Part shown: positions 8,135-18,824 of the stretch, in pieces
How positions within the stretch are numbered: position 1 is the stretch's first letter
Layout of the letters: every line of letters begins with the position of its first letter
DNA from: Dehalobacter sp. CP
Lineage (GTDB): Bacteria; Bacillota_B; Desulfitobacteriia; Desulfitobacteriales; Syntrophobotulaceae
DNA: 64,000 bases
Direction: 5' to 3'
NCBI GenBank assembly: GCA_009910795.1
Contig: VMEE01000052.1
Coordinates: 62,001-126,000, forward strand
The notes under the pieces: model-generated
What the model was told of the DNA's origin: nothing
The model's database searches: none
The model's input: only the letters and a program-made list of their open reading frames with translations
Translations under genes and position numbers: made by a program

Positions 8135-9418
8135 ATGAACAAAGGAAATTGGAAATTTGATACATTGCAGATCCATGCCGGACAGGTCCCTGATCCGACT
8201 ACCGGATCCAGAGCCGTCCCGATTTATCAGACCACATCGTATGTATTTAACGATGCCAAGCATGCCGCTGATTTGTTTTCTCTGGCAGAACCCGGCAACA
8301 TTTATACCCGGATTATGAACCCGACCTCCGATGTTCTGGAACAGAGAATCGCTGCGCTTGAAGGCGGTGTTGGGGCGCTTGCCGTAGGGTCAGGTTCGGC
8401 TGCCATCACCTATTCCATTCTAAACATTGCCGGGGCTGGAGATGAGATTGTCGCTGCCAGCACGCTGTATGGCGGAACACATAATCTTTTCGCAATTACG
8501 CTTCCGAAGCTGGGGATTAAGACCCATTTTGTGAACCCCGATGATCCCGCAAATTTTAAGAAAGCAATCACAGAGAAGACCAAAGCCATCTATGTAGAAT
8601 CGATCGGTAATCCAGGGATCAATATCGTCGATATTGAAGCCGTTGCCAAAGTGGCACACGATAACGGGATACCGCTTATTATTGACAATACGTTTGCAAC
8701 GCCTTATCTTCTGAAACCTATTGAATACGGAGCAGATATTGTGGTCCATTCGGCAACCAAGTTTATTGGCGGTCATGGTACCTCCATCGGCGGGCTGATC
8801 ATTGACGGCGGAAAATTTGACTGGGCTGCAAGCGGCAAGTTTCCTGGATTTACAGAGCCGGATCAGAGTTATCACGGACTGGTCTATGCAACATTGGGTG
8901 CACCAGCCTATATTCTGAAAGCCAGAGTGCAGCTCTTGAGAGATACCGGTGCGGCCCTGAGCCCGTTTAATTCTTTCCTGTTTATTCAGGGCCTTGAAAC
9001 ACTGTCTTTACGTGTCAAACAGCACGTGGCAAATACCTGGAAGGTTGTTGATTATTTAAAAAACCATTCCAAGGTTTCGTGGGTGAATTATCCAGGTTTA
9101 AAAGAAAATAAATACTTTGATTTATCGTTAAAATATTTTCCACAAGGCCCTGGATCGATATTTACGTTCGGCATTAAAGGCGGTGCGGAAGCGGGAGTTA
9201 AACTGATCAATAATCTTGAATTATTTTCTCTGCTTGCCAATGTGGCGGATGCCAAGTCCCTCGTGATTCATCCTGCCAGCACAACGCATGCCCAACTCTC
9301 CGAGGAAGAACAGCTGGCTGCAGGGGTATCACCCGACATGATTCGGTTATCGATTGGGATCGAAGATGCTGATGACATCATTGCTGATTTAGAACAGGCT
9401 TTTTCCAAGATAGACTAA
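8135..9418 (+). CDS. metY: O-acetylhomoserine sulfhydrylase
   Basis: PLP enzyme making homocysteine from O-acetylhomoserine and sulfide. It begins with [20 protein letters not shown] and contains the Cys/Met-metabolism signature around the PLP lysine, [20 protein letters not shown], plus [10 protein letters not shown] and the C-terminal [10 protein letters not shown]. Length (427 aa) is right for MetY; cystathionine enzymes are nearer 380. MetA at 13709 would supply its substrate. The ribosome site is GAGGAG. Confidence 0.93.
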   Translation: MNKGNWKFDTLQIHAGQVPDPTTGSRAVPIYQTTSYVFNDAKHAADLFSLAEPGNIYTRIMNPTSDVLEQRIAALEGGVGALAVGSGSAAITYSILNIAGAGDEIVAASTLYGGTHNLFAITLPKLGIKTHFVNPDDPANFKKAITEKTKAIYVESIGNPGINIVDIEAVAKVAHDNGIPLIIDNTFATPYLLKPIEYGADIVVHSATKFIGGHGTSIGGLIIDGGKFDWAASGKFPGFTEPDQSYHGLVYATLGAPAYILKARVQLLRDTGAALSPFNSFLFIQGLETLSLRVKQHVANTWKVVDYLKNHSKVSWVNYPGLKENKYFDLSLKYFPQGPGSIFTFGIKGGAEAGVKLINNLELFSLLANVADAKSLVIHPASTTHAQLSEEEQLAAGVSPDMIRLSIGIEDADDIIADLEQAFSKID

Positions 9419-9472
9419 TCAGTGAATTTAAAATAAAAGTTTTGAGAAGAATAACAACGACAGGAGAATGTT

Positions 9473-10567
9473 ATGAAGAAAACTGTGGTTGTTGCCATGA
9501 GCGGCGGAGTGGACAGCTCCGTCGCCGCTTTGTTGTTAAAACGGGAGGGCTATCGTGTTATCGGTGTCACCATGCAGATCTGGCCGCAATCCGAGGACAA
9601 GGCCAAAGCATGCTGCAGTCTGGAGGCAGTTAACGATGCCCGCAGGGTAGCCTGGAAGCTTGAAATTCCGTATTACGTGATGAATTTCAGGCAGGAGTTT
9701 GAAGACAAGGTGATTGACCATTTCTGCAATGAATACCTCCAGGGCAGAACGCCCAACCCATGCATCGAATGCAACAGGCATTTAAAATTTGATGCTTTGC
9801 TGCAGAAAGCCCGTGGTCTGGGTGCAGATTTCATTGCAACCGGTCACTATGTAAGGAAAGAATACGATGACAAAACACAGCAGTGGGTGTTAAAAACCGG
9901 GATCGACGAAACGAAAGACCAGAGCTATGCACTCTACCATCTGACCCAGGATCAGCTTACCCATACACTTTTTCCGCTGGGAAAATACCGCAAAGCGGAT
10001 GTCAGGCAGATTGCCGGCAGGGAAGGACTTGCTGTCGCGCAAAAAGCGGAAAGCCAGGATATCTGTTTTGTTGAAGGGACAGCGGGGGATTTTATTGAGA
10101 TGTACCGTCAACTTCAGGATATTGGACAAGGCAATATTATTGATGCTGAGGGGAATTTGATTGGGCAGCATAAAGGGATTTACCACTATACGGTCGGACA
10201 GCATAAGGGACTCGGACTCGCCCTCGGTTTCCCTGTTTACGTGACAGCGATCAATGCTGAAACCAATACAGTCCGGGTCGGAAGAAAAGAAGAACTATTC
10301 AGCTCAGGTCTGCTTGCAGAAAATGTGCATTTGATTTCTTCTGTGTCTCCTGAACTCCTACAAAACATATTGGTTAAGATCAGATACAATGCACCAAAAG
10401 TCTCTGCAGCGGTCAATTTGTTGCACGATGGAACAGCCGAGGTGGCCTTCACAGAAAAACAGCGAGCGGTAACTCCCGGGCAGGCTGTCGTGCTTTACGA
10501 CGGAGATCATGTCCTGGGCGGCGGTGCGATCCGATCAGCTTTACAATCCAAAGGTTTTACGCTATGA
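9473..10567 (+). CDS. mnmA: tRNA-specific 2-thiouridylase MnmA
   Basis: Installs the 2-thio group on U34 of tRNA Lys, Glu and Gln. The PP-loop is VAMSGGVDSSVAALLL at the N-terminus. The two catalytic cysteines fit NPCIECNRHLKFD and SQDICFVEG, and GHYVRK and DQSYAL are family segments. Length is 364 aa and the ribosome site is AGGAG. It ends a sulfur operon, fitting its need for cysteine-derived sulfur; no cysteine desulfurase gene lies in the window. Confidence 0.95.
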   Translation: MKKTVVVAMSGGVDSSVAALLLKREGYRVIGVTMQIWPQSEDKAKACCSLEAVNDARRVAWKLEIPYYVMNFRQEFEDKVIDHFCNEYLQGRTPNPCIECNRHLKFDALLQKARGLGADFIATGHYVRKEYDDKTQQWVLKTGIDETKDQSYALYHLTQDQLTHTLFPLGKYRKADVRQIAGREGLAVAQKAESQDICFVEGTAGDFIEMYRQLQDIGQGNIIDAEGNLIGQHKGIYHYTVGQHKGLGLALGFPVYVTAINAETNTVRVGRKEELFSSGLLAENVHLISSVSPELLQNILVKIRYNAPKVSAAVNLLHDGTAEVAFTEKQRAVTPGQAVVLYDGDHVLGGGAIRSALQSKGFTL

Positions 10568-10689
10568 GAGAAGTACGTGAAATTCAAAAGTAAGATCTTA
10601 AAAGAAAACAATGAAAAAAATGAAGCTTATCAAAACTAATTTATAAAAACTATTGAAATATCTCGAAATATTAGATATAATTTCAGTTG

Positions 10690-11100
10690 CGAAAAGAGGC
10701 AGTAGAGCCTTTTCAGCAAAGAATTTTTTGACCGTTCTCTGCAGAAGCTATAGAGGACCAAGGCCATACGGACAGCCGGGTCAAAAGCCGAAGTTGGCAA
10801 CTTTGTTGCCTTATTGATTGAGCCGGGGCGGCTCGAAGCGTTATGAGTTGGCTAATTCATAGCCGTGTGCAAATCCGCTGCACATCACACTTATGAAACG
10901 ATCAATAAGAGTAGTAAAAGTAATTCCTTGCTATATAGACTCTGAAACCTCGAAAGCTGAATAAATAACTCTAAATGGAAAGGGCCTTCGCCCTTGACGT
11001 AAATAGAGCCAAATAAACAAGTTTTTCATGATCGTCGCGCTTAGGTGTGGTGTACTGCCCTGTTTTGCAGTACCGCCTCCTTAAGTGTTTTTTATTTGTC
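10690..11100 (+). ncRNA. Candidate structured leader or small RNA before the polyamine genes
   Basis: The 630 bases between mnmA and the next gene contain no convincing reading frame but many nested helices. TTATTGAT near 10811 pairs with ATCAATAA near 10900 and encloses at least three hairpins: GAGCC/GGCTC, ATGAGTTGGCTAATTCAT and TGTGCA/TGCACA. GGCAACTTTGTTGCC (about 10796) lies just before, and AAGGGCCTTCGCCCTT (about 10980) after. A final hairpin, GGTGTACTGC/GCAGTACCGCC, near 11047-11075 precedes a T-rich stretch and could be an attenuator. I could not match it to a T-box, lysine, SAM or cobalamin riboswitch. Confidence 0.4.
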
Positions 11101-11196
11101 AAAATGTCTGCGAAGTTTTATGTTTCATGATCAGTAGAGGGATGAAAGTCAGGAACTTACAGCAAAAATTATTTCAGCGATTGGAGGAAAATGATT

Positions 11197-12396
11197 ATGG
11201 GAAAAGTACTCGTTATCGGCTGCGGCGGCGTCGCCGGTGTGGCAATTCACAAGATCTGTCAGAATTCAGAGGTATTCGGAGAATTGTGTATTGCCAGCCG
11301 TACGAAATTGAAATGTGATGCTTTAGCGGAAAAACTGGGCGGAGGTAAAACCAAAATTACAACAGCCCAGGTAGATGCTGACAACGTGGAAGAACTGATC
11401 GCACTGATCAACAAAGAGAAGCCTGACGTTGTACTGAATCTGGCTTTGCCGTATCAGGACCTGCATATTATGGATGCCTGTCTGGCCACAAAGACCAGTT
11501 ATGTTGATACCGCCAATTATGAGCCTGAGGATACTGCTCATTTTGAATACAAGTGGCAGTGGGAATACCGGGAGAAATTCAAAGAAGCAGGAATTACCGC
11601 GCTGCTCGGTTCAGGTTTTGACCCGGGGGTCACCAGTGTATTCAGTGCGTACGCATTAAAGCACCACTTTGATGAGATACATGAAATTGATATTTTGGAT
11701 TGCAATGGCGGCGACCACGGTTATCCGTTTGCGACGAACTTTAACCCTGAGATTAATATCCGCGAAGTCACGGCCAAAGGCAGCTATTGGGAAAATGGCC
11801 ACTGGGTGGAGACTGAGCCGATGGAGATCAAAAGGGAGTACAATTTCAAGGGTGTTGGTGTCAAGGATATGTACCTGCTGCACCACGAGGAATTGGAAAG
11901 CCTGGCGCTGAATATTAAAGGCATTAAACGCATTCGTTTCTTTATGACTTTCGGACAAAGCTACCTGACACATCTGAAATGTCTCGAGAACGTTGGTATG
12001 ACGAGCATTGAGCCTATTAATTATAATGGAATGGAAATCATCCCTTTGCAGTTCTTAAAAGCTGTCCTGCCGGATCCGGCTTCCCTTGGCCCGCGTACCA
12101 AGGGCAAAACCAATATTGGATGCATTTTCAAGGGAATTAAAGACGGCAAGGAAAAAACCTACTATCTGTATAACATCTGCGATCATGAGGAGTGCTATCG
12201 CGAAGTAGGAAGCCAAGCCATCAGCTATACCACCGGCGTACCGGCGATGATCGGGGCGATGCTGGTTATGAACGGTACCTGGGCGAAACCTGGTGTTTAT
12301 AATATGGAAGAGTTTGATCCCGATCCTTTTATGGAAGCACTCAATAAGTGGGGGCTGCCCTGGGAACAGGACTTCAATCCGGCGCTGGTACGCTGA
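11197..12396 (+). CDS. Carboxynorspermidine/carboxyspermidine dehydrogenase (saccharopine dehydrogenase family)
   Basis: NADPH-dependent enzyme that condenses aspartate semialdehyde with a diamine to give a carboxylated polyamine. It begins MGKVLVIGCGGVAGVAIHK, a Rossmann motif, and has the family segment GSGFDPGVTSVFSAYALKH. Length is 399 aa. ATG 11197 is nine bases after GGAGG; an earlier in-frame ATG at 11191 is too close to it. Its stop overlaps the start of the decarboxylase gene (TGATG), so both are co-translated, which supports the polyamine role over lysine metabolism. Confidence 0.88.
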   Translation: MGKVLVIGCGGVAGVAIHKICQNSEVFGELCIASRTKLKCDALAEKLGGGKTKITTAQVDADNVEELIALINKEKPDVVLNLALPYQDLHIMDACLATKTSYVDTANYEPEDTAHFEYKWQWEYREKFKEAGITALLGSGFDPGVTSVFSAYALKHHFDEIHEIDILDCNGGDHGYPFATNFNPEINIREVTAKGSYWENGHWVETEPMEIKREYNFKGVGVKDMYLLHHEELESLALNIKGIKRIRFFMTFGQSYLTHLKCLENVGMTSIEPINYNGMEIIPLQFLKAVLPDPASLGPRTKGKTNIGCIFKGIKDGKEKTYYLYNICDHEECYREVGSQAISYTTGVPAMIGAMLVMNGTWAKPGVYNMEEFDPDPFMEALNKWGLPWEQDFNPALVR

Positions 12397-13604
12397 TGGG
12401 AAACGCAATAATGGACCTGTACGCAAGAGAACAGAATACTGAGGAACTGAAGGCTGTAGAAACAGAAAATGCAGAAAACTGGTTTGACTGTGTTCTGACT
12501 CCGAGCTATGTGGTTGATGAGAATCTGTTAATCTCAAATTTAAAAATTTTACAAGGCATTCAGGAACAGAGCGGAGCAAAAATTCTGCTCGCCCAGAAGG
12601 CATTTTCAATGTTCCGGGTATACCCTTTGATTGCCCAATATTTGTGCGGAACAACAGCCAGCGGTGTATACGAGGCGAAGCTTGGCCGCGAAAAATTTGG
12701 CAAAGAAGTGCATATTTTCAGTCCGGCTTACAGGGAGGATGAATTCGATGAGATCCTGACTGTATCCGATCATATCATATTTAATAGCTTTTCTCAGTGG
12801 GATAAGTTTGGTAAGCGGGCGCTTGCCGCAGGGGCAGAATGCGGCCTGCGGATCAACCCGGAATGTTCCACCCAGGAAGGTCATGGCATGTATGATCCGT
12901 GTGGACCCTATTCCAGACTCGGTGTGACCAGGGCAAACTTGAAGCAGGATTGGCTCCAAGGCCTTTCCGGACTGCATCTGCATACGCTGTGCGAACAAAA
13001 TGCCGATGCGCTGGTGACAACGGTCGAAGCCTTTGAGGAGTCGTTCGGTCAGTTCTTGCCTGGGATGAAATGGCTGAACCTTGGTGGCGGGCACCACATT
13101 ACACGTGAAGATTACGATCGGGAGCTTCTGATTCGAACCATCAAGCGTCTGCGGGAAACCTATGGCATTACCGTGTACCTGGAACCTGGCGAAGCGATCG
13201 CGCTAAATGCCGGTTTTTTGGTCTCATCCGTGCTGGATACGCTGCATAACGGTATGAACATTGCTATCCTGGATGCTTCAGCTGCCTGCCATATGCCGGA
13301 TGTACTGGAAGTTCCGTACCGTCCCCGGATAATTGGCTCAGGGCAGCCCGGAGAAAAGAAAACTACGTACCGTCTTGGGGGGCCAACCTGCCTGGCCGGC
13401 GATATCATCGGCGATTATTCATTTGATCGGGCCTTAAATCCCGGAGACCGCCTGGTCTTCTGTGATATGGCGATTTACTCCATGGTCAAAAACAATACAT
13501 TCAATGGGATACGGCTGCCGGATATTGTCCTGAACAAGGCTGACGGTACCCTTGAGACTGTCCGCAGCTTCGGCTATGAGGACTTCAAAAATCGCCTGTC
13601 TTAA
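12396..13604 (+). CDS. nspC: Carboxynorspermidine decarboxylase NspC
   Basis: PLP-dependent fold-III decarboxylase that removes the carboxyl group of carboxy(nor)spermidine. The PLP lysine is in GAKILLAQKAFSMF, with LNLGGGHHITRED (glycine-rich phosphate site) and YLEPGEAIALNAG further on, and GPTCLAGDIIGDY carrying the active-site cysteine. I start it at ATG 12396, which overlaps the previous stop by one base; a second ATG at 12411 (MDLYAREQN) is possible. Length is 402 aa. Confidence 0.9.
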   Translation: MGNAIMDLYAREQNTEELKAVETENAENWFDCVLTPSYVVDENLLISNLKILQGIQEQSGAKILLAQKAFSMFRVYPLIAQYLCGTTASGVYEAKLGREKFGKEVHIFSPAYREDEFDEILTVSDHIIFNSFSQWDKFGKRALAAGAECGLRINPECSTQEGHGMYDPCGPYSRLGVTRANLKQDWLQGLSGLHLHTLCEQNADALVTTVEAFEESFGQFLPGMKWLNLGGGHHITREDYDRELLIRTIKRLRETYGITVYLEPGEAIALNAGFLVSSVLDTLHNGMNIAILDASAACHMPDVLEVPYRPRIIGSGQPGEKKTTYRLGGPTCLAGDIIGDYSFDRALNPGDRLVFCDMAIYSMVKNNTFNGIRLPDIVLNKADGTLETVRSFGYEDFKNRLS

Positions 13605-13708
13605 AGCAAGCCAGTTGAAAATGTGGTATGATCATAAAAGATAGATTATACTGTTTTATTGGAGCATGCATTTGACCAAATACTTTTGACACTTGAGGAG
13701 GAAAGCGA

Positions 13709-14641
13709 ATGCCGATCAAAATTCCGGACGATTTACCGGCAAAAGAAATCCTGGAGAATGAAAATATATTTATTATGGGCGAAAACCGGGCACAGCATCA
13801 GGATATTCGTCCTTTAAGAATAGCACTGCTTAATTTAATGCCTACCAAAATCGTTACCGAAACGCAGTATTTGCGCTTGATGAGCAACTCACCTCTGCAA
13901 ATAGAGATAACACTGCTTTACACTTGGACGCATAAGCCTGCGAATACTTCGGAAGAACACTTAAGCAGGTTCTACAGTTCTTTTGATGAAGTGAAAGACC
14001 AAAAATTTGATGGTCTGATTATCACCGGTGCACCGGTCGAAAATCTGGAATTTGAAGATGTGGACTACTGGGATGAACTCAAACAGATCATGAAGTGGAG
14101 CCTTACCAACGTTTATTCAACCATACATGTCTGCTGGGGAGCCCAGGCTGGATTATATTATCATTACGGGATTCCGAAATATTCGCTTGACAGTAAAATG
14201 TTTGGGATATTCAGCCATAAAATTATTAATCATAACAACAACAATAATTTCCTGCGGGGGTTTGACGAAGTATTCAATGCACCGCATTCCCGCCATACGG
14301 AAATCAGTATAGAAGATATCGAGAAGCATCCGGAACTGGAAGTTTTGGCCACATCGGATGACGCCGGAGTTTATATGGTTGCCGGCAAGCATGGCAGGCA
14401 TCTTTTTGTTACCGGCCATCCCGAGTATGATGCGTTTACGCTGAAAACCGAGTATGACCGGGATGTGAATAAAGGCCTGGATATCGCGGTTCCCAAAAAT
14501 TACTTTCCTAATGATGACCCGAAGAAAATGCCTCAGGTTACCTGGAGAGGACATGCCAATTTATTGTTTTTAAACTGGCTGAACTATTATGTATATCAGC
14601 AGACACCTTTCGACCTTGGACAATTGGCTGAGTCAGACTGA
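13709..14641 (+). CDS. metA: Homoserine O-acyltransferase MetA
   Basis: Acylates homoserine at the entry to methionine synthesis. It starts [20 protein letters not shown], and has the catalytic cysteine in [18 protein letters not shown] and the His-Glu pair in [19 protein letters not shown]. Relatives with GAPVE (here [17 protein letters not shown]) mostly use acetyl-CoA, which would match MetY downstream in the pathway. The 310-residue length is standard and GAGGAGG precedes the ATG. No SAM riboswitch was found before it. Confidence 0.93.
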   Translation: MPIKIPDDLPAKEILENENIFIMGENRAQHQDIRPLRIALLNLMPTKIVTETQYLRLMSNSPLQIEITLLYTWTHKPANTSEEHLSRFYSSFDEVKDQKFDGLIITGAPVENLEFEDVDYWDELKQIMKWSLTNVYSTIHVCWGAQAGLYYHYGIPKYSLDSKMFGIFSHKIINHNNNNNFLRGFDEVFNAPHSRHTEISIEDIEKHPELEVLATSDDAGVYMVAGKHGRHLFVTGHPEYDAFTLKTEYDRDVNKGLDIAVPKNYFPNDDPKKMPQVTWRGHANLLFLNWLNYYVYQQTPFDLGQLAESD

Positions 14642-14709
14642 GAGGTTGAATCAAGTTGGGTGACTGAGTATTTGTATTGATCACATGTATCGTTTTGGGG
14701 GCTTCTATA

Positions 14710-14970
14710 TTGTTTTACGTTTATATTGTAGAATGCAAGGATGGAACATTGTACACAGGTTGGACTGTAGACATAGAAAAGAGGCTGACAGCCCATAACA
14801 TGGGTAAGGGTGCTAAATATACCCGGTCGCGGTTTCCTGTTGTCCTCAAATACCTGGAACAGGTGTCATCCAAGCCGGAAGCATTCCAAAGGGAATACAG
14901 CATCAAACAATTAACCCGGGAACAAAAATATCAGCTGATTGCCCAAAGCAAGTCGGATCAAATAACCTGA
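14710..14970 (+). CDS. GIY-YIG nuclease superfamily protein
   Basis: Small single-domain GIY-YIG protein of the UPF0213/YhbQ type; such proteins are structure-specific or putative DNA nucleases. The motif pair is FYVYIVECKDGTLYTGWT, with KGAKYTRSRFPVVLKYLEQ carrying the conserved arginines and FQREYSIKQLTREQK the late glutamate. I choose the TTG at 14710, which gives the usual short N-terminus and has GGGGG eight bases upstream; the frame is open to 14677. It stands alone before a strong terminator. Confidence 0.8.
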   Translation: MFYVYIVECKDGTLYTGWTVDIEKRLTAHNMGKGAKYTRSRFPVVLKYLEQVSSKPEAFQREYSIKQLTREQKYQLIAQSKSDQIT

Positions 14971-14991
14971 TGAATGTCAGGTTATTTTTTT
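14961..14991 (+). terminator. Rho-independent terminator after the GIY-YIG gene
   Basis: AACCTGA / TCAGGTT stem with a 6-base loop followed by ATTTTTTT; its left arm overlaps the stop codon region. Confidence 0.9.
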
Positions 14992-15092
14992 ACATAAAAA
15001 TTAAACACAGAATTTACCTTTCCGGCCACAGAATATTTTCTTTTCAGCGGTCCATAATAAAACGAAAATATTAAAACGGAGGTATTTTTGCA

Positions 15093-15260
15093 ATGAAAGC
15101 CAAGAAGATGCAAGGACCTAACACTGGAATCAGATGTGTGGTCAATACCTGTTATTATTATATGAATGGGGATCACTGCACAGCTGAAAAAATTGAAGTG
15201 CAGCCCCGGAATGCAGCTAACGCTGAACAGACTGACTGTGCGACCTTCATCAAAGAATAA
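15093..15260 (+). CDS. DUF1540 small cysteine-rich protein
   Basis: A 55-residue protein with the DUF1540 pattern: IRCVVNTCYYYMNGDHCTAEKIEVQ, four cysteines with the third aligned before TAEKIEV, and a late QTDCATF. The family is common in spore-forming Firmicutes, is presumed to bind metal and has no assigned role. The ATG is preceded by ACGGAGG nine bases upstream. It sits alone between the GIY-YIG gene and a convergent membrane protein gene. Confidence 0.8.
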   Translation: MKAKKMQGPNTGIRCVVNTCYYYMNGDHCTAEKIEVQPRNAANAEQTDCATFIKE

Positions 15261-15360
15261 CAGGAAAAATGGAGGGGGATACGCTACTTTTGTCCCCCCT
15301 TTTTTCTATTCTTGTTACTTTTATTTCAATAATAATGATCCCTCTAATATTGATTACAGG

Positions 15361-15675
15361 CTACTGAAGTGGTATACCGGTATTCCGCTCATATCTTTGA
15401 ATAAGCGGGTCAATGATTACGGCAGAGACAAGACCCAGATAAGCAGAGATAAAGCCGAAGCCCAGAAATGCAATAAGCTGCTGTAAGTTAAGCTGGAGCG
15501 AATGGTAATATAAGAAAATAGCTAAACCGCACCAGAAGCCTTGACAGAATGGACAGCCAAACAACTTGCAGAAAAAGTAGCCTTTCTGCTTAAGGGCATC
15601 TCTGATTTTTTTAAATAAGACAAAGTCAAATAGAAAAAAACGGAGGCTTAAAGCCAGCAGAAGCTCAAAAACCAT
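15361..15675 (-). CDS. Small membrane protein with PFCxGFWC motif
   Basis: A 104-residue protein with two to three hydrophobic segments and the motif GCPFCQGFWCGLAIFLYY, which resembles DUF1360-type membrane proteins that share a C-x-x-C-x-G-F motif. The ATG follows CAGGTG on the minus strand. Its function is unknown. It lies between a DUF1540 gene and typA. Confidence 0.6.
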   Translation of the reverse strand: MVFELLLALSLRFFLFDFVLFKKIRDALKQKGYFFCKLFGCPFCQGFWCGLAIFLYYHSLQLNLQQLIAFLGFGFISAYLGLVSAVIIDPLIQRYERNTGIPLQ

Positions 15676-15782
15676 TATAGATCACCTGATTTTATAAAAT
15701 TTGTCCTTTTACATTCCATATTATGGTAAAGTAAAATAATATGTGCCTAGTTAATGATGACCAGGTTAAAAATCAAAAAACA

Positions 15783-15842
15783 AAAAAGCCTAATGCAAGA
15801 ATCATCCGGAAAGGGATTTAGGATTCTCGATCAGGCTTTTTC
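15783..15842 (-). terminator. Rho-independent terminator of typA
   Basis: Long imperfect hairpin on the minus strand, AAAGCCTGATCGAGAATCC pairing with GGATGATTCTTGCATTAGGC and followed by TTTTTTG. It lies 26 bases beyond the typA stop. Confidence 0.85.
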
Positions 15843-15867
15843 GTTATCAGATGTTCTGATTTGAGGA

Positions 15868-17697
15868 TTAGATTCCGCTCATATTTTTTTGTTTTTCATA
15901 ACGGGTGCGGGTGTTTTTGTCTAAAAATCTTTTGCGCAGGCGAACGTTGATGGGTGTAATTTCTACATATTCATCATCATTGATATATTCTAGGGCTTCT
16001 TCCAGACCGAGCAATTTTGCCGGTTCCAGTCTCAGGCTTTCATCGGCTCCGCTGGAGCGCATGTTGGTCAACTGCTTTTTGCGGGCAATGTTAATATCAA
16101 TATCCTGTTCGCGGTTGCTTTGGCCGACAATCATACCTTCATAGACTTTGGTTCCGGGATCAATAAACATTCTGCCGCGGTCCTGCAGCTGAAACAGTGC
16201 ATAAGCGGTGGATTCTCCCGGATCTGAAGCGACCAGGACTCCCCGGTTGCGGCCTTGAATATCGCCCTTATACGGTTGATAGGAATGGAAGACATGAGCC
16301 ATGATTCCCTCCCCGCGGGTTTCGGTCAGATAGTCCCCCCTGAAGCCGATCAATCCGCGTGCCGGAATCAAAAACTCCAGGCGTGTAACGCCACCGGACA
16401 TGTTGACCATGTTCTGCATCTCAGCTTTACGGGTGCCAAGCATTTCAATCACGGTGCCGGTGCACGAATCAGGAATATCACAAGTCAGATGCTCAAATGG
16501 CTCGCATTTGACACCGTCAATCTCCTTCAGAATAACTTCCGGTTTCGAGACCATCAGTTCGAAGCCTTCTCTTCGCATATTTTCGATCAGGATGGACAGG
16601 TGCAGCTCTCCACGTCCTGATACTTGAAAACAGTCCATGTTTTCAGTTTCTTCCACGCGGAGACTAACATTTGTTTCAATCTCTTTAAACAGTCTTTCTC
16701 TGAGCTTGCGGGACGTGATATGTTTTCCTTCTGTTCCGGCAAAAGGACCGGTATTGACCATGAAAAGCATGGTCAGGGTAGGTTCGTCAATTTCAATCAT
16801 CGGAAGAGGTTCCGGATTCAACGGATCAGCTATGGTTTCTCCGATATTGATATTGGGAATGCCGCTGATAGCTACGATGTCTCCGGCATTTGCTTCAAGT
16901 ACATCAACCCGGCCTAAGTTCTGGAAGGTAAATACTTTACCGACTTTGACTTTTTCGATCGATCCGTCTCTCTTGATCACAGCGACTTGAGTATTAGCAG
17001 TCAGCTTGCCCCGGAAGACACGTCCGATTGCAATTTTGCCAAGGTAATCATTATAATCAAGTGTTGTTGCCAGCATTTGCAGCGGACTGTCGGGATCGCA
17101 TTCTGGAGCAGGAATTTCTTTCAGAATCGTTTCGAATAACGGGACCAGATCTTCAGTCATTTCCCCGGGTTCATAACCGGCATTTCCCTGACGAGCTGAG
17201 GTATAAACAATTGGAAAATCAAGTTGTTCATCACTCGCGCCAAGCTGCATAAACAACTCCAGGACTTCATCGACAACTTCGTAGGGACGCGCTTCAGGCC
17301 GGTCGACTTTGTTAATGACGACGATGGGTTTCAAATCCAGTTCCAAAGCCTTACGAAGCACAAATTTGGTCTGAGGCATCGGGCCTTCAAACGCATCAAC
17401 AACCAGAAGCACACCGTCGACCATTTTCAGGACGCGCTCGACTTCTCCACCAAAATCGGCATGTCCAGGGGTATCGACAATATTGATCTTGACACCCTGC
17501 CAGTTTACGGAAGTATTCTTAGCCAGAATGGTAATTCCGCGTTCCTTCTCCAGATCATTGGAGTCCATGACTCTTTCTTCGACTTGTTCATTGGAGCGAA
17601 ACGCTCCGCTTTGTCTGAGCATGACATCGACAAGACTTGTCTTGCCATGATCGACGTGGGCAATAATTGCTAAATTTCTTAAATGGTCAGCGTACAT
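15868..17697 (-). CDS. typA: Ribosome-associated GTPase TypA/BipA
   Basis: Translational GTPase needed for ribosome assembly at low temperature and under stress. G1 is [15 protein letters not shown] near residue 14, G2 is RGITI, G3 is DTPGHADF and G4 is [13 protein letters not shown]-like domains III and V follow, and the C-terminal BipA-specific domain is present. Length (609 aa) is standard. The terminator 26 bases downstream shows a single-gene transcript. Confidence 0.95.
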   Translation of the reverse strand: MYADHLRNLAIIAHVDHGKTSLVDVMLRQSGAFRSNEQVEERVMDSNDLEKERGITILAKNTSVNWQGVKINIVDTPGHADFGGEVERVLKMVDGVLLVVDAFEGPMPQTKFVLRKALELDLKPIVVINKVDRPEARPYEVVDEVLELFMQLGASDEQLDFPIVYTSARQGNAGYEPGEMTEDLVPLFETILKEIPAPECDPDSPLQMLATTLDYNDYLGKIAIGRVFRGKLTANTQVAVIKRDGSIEKVKVGKVFTFQNLGRVDVLEANAGDIVAISGIPNINIGETIADPLNPEPLPMIEIDEPTLTMLFMVNTGPFAGTEGKHITSRKLRERLFKEIETNVSLRVEETENMDCFQVSGRGELHLSILIENMRREGFELMVSKPEVILKEIDGVKCEPFEHLTCDIPDSCTGTVIEMLGTRKAEMQNMVNMSGGVTRLEFLIPARGLIGFRGDYLTETRGEGIMAHVFHSYQPYKGDIQGRNRGVLVASDPGESTAYALFQLQDRGRMFIDPGTKVYEGMIVGQSNREQDIDINIARKKQLTNMRSSGADESLRLEPAKLLGLEEALEYINDDEYVEITPINVRLRKRFLDKNTRTRYEKQKNMSGI

Positions 17698-18050
17698 TCA
17701 ATTTCTCCTGTCGTAATCTAATTCTTTCTCCTTAACAAGTAAGAACATAAATAAGAATATTGGTATTTGCATATCGAAATCTTAAAGAAGTAATACTTGC
17801 CAATCGTCCTGCATATGAAGAGGACGTAACCTTTAATATTATAATACGTTTAAAGTTTTTTTCAAATTAATTTATTTTTCCCGATCATTTTTTGTTTTAT
17901 TCTGGAATCAGGATCTGTCTATTTTTTATTGGAACTGTTTCAACATTATTCTACAATCGGCATGTTCGCGGTAAGGCTTGCGCAAATATGCGGAGAAATA
18001 TATAATTTCATAGGGACGAGTATAAAACACATCATGAAGGAGCAGACCCG
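17698..18050. other. Divergent intergenic region, no gene
   Basis: About 350 AT-rich bases between typA (leftward) and the CHAP gene (rightward). They must hold both promoters. I see no reading frame with a ribosome site other than the flanking ones and no strong hairpin. Confidence 0.5.
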
Positions 18051-18755
18051 ATGAGGAAATCCAGGCGAACCTATCGCAGACGAAACAAGACACCGTTGCT
18101 CGCCATCTTAATCATCGTATTTGCCTTAGCAATCGTAATGGTATCCAAAATAGTTTCCGGCAATGCAACCGATCATTCACAGACAGGCTCAAGCTACGGA
18201 GCTCAAACGGCGGATCATTCCAGTGAAGCAGCGGACACTGCGCGTCTAATCCGGCAAGCTGACGTTGCTGCCGGTACGAAAATCGATGAATATAAAGGTG
18301 TGCCAGTCTATTCCAATGGCGCGAATTATATGTCCAGCCACGGCTTAAGTTATAGTAAAGACGATTATTATTACGGCTACAAGTGGCAGTGTGTGGAATT
18401 CGTCAAACGATTCTATTATGAAATCTATCATCATGAGATGCCTGACGGCGCTGGAAACGCCAAATATTTCTTTAATCCGATGCTGGCGCAGGGCGAACTG
18501 AATGAACAGAGAGGCCTTGTTCAGTACGTTAACGGAGGGAATGAAAAACCCCGGGAAGGAGACTTGCTGGTCTTCGATGAGGGGTCTTACGGTCACGTTG
18601 CAATTATCTGCGGAGTAGACGACGACTGGATTGAAGTCATTCAGCAGAACTCAGAGGTTCCCAGGGAAAAATACAGTCTTGTTTACAAAGATGGTACCTA
18701 TACGATATCCGGAGACAGAGATCCGGCCGGATGGCTCAGAGCTAGCAGCAGGTAA
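18051..18755 (+). CDS. Membrane-anchored CHAP-domain peptidase/amidase
   Basis: Probable peptidoglycan amidase or amidase/peptidase outside the membrane. Residues 1-16 are strongly basic (MRKSRRTYRRRNK), residues 17-38 form one membrane segment (LLAILIIVFALAIVMVSKIV), then a Ser/Thr-rich linker. The CHAP domain holds the catalytic cysteine in YKWQCVEFVKRFYYE, the histidine in SYGHVAIICGV and a polar residue in IEVIQQNSE. GAAGGAG precedes the ATG. It is isolated, with typA divergent. Confidence 0.82.
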   Translation: MRKSRRTYRRRNKTPLLAILIIVFALAIVMVSKIVSGNATDHSQTGSSYGAQTADHSSEAADTARLIRQADVAAGTKIDEYKGVPVYSNGANYMSSHGLSYSKDDYYYGYKWQCVEFVKRFYYEIYHHEMPDGAGNAKYFFNPMLAQGELNEQRGLVQYVNGGNEKPREGDLLVFDEGSYGHVAIICGVDDDWIEVIQQNSEVPREKYSLVYKDGTYTISGDRDPAGWLRASSR

Positions 18756-18824
18756 ACCTGGCCATAACAGCAAAGATTTAAGAAATTGAGAAACCAGAAA
18801 AATATTAAGGCTGAAAATATTAAG

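Noticed and set aside
10690..11100. Lysine, SAM, cobalamin or T-box riboswitch
   Set aside because: Only a short GCCGAAG resembles the lysine element. The conserved cores and the TGGNACCGCG T-box are missing.
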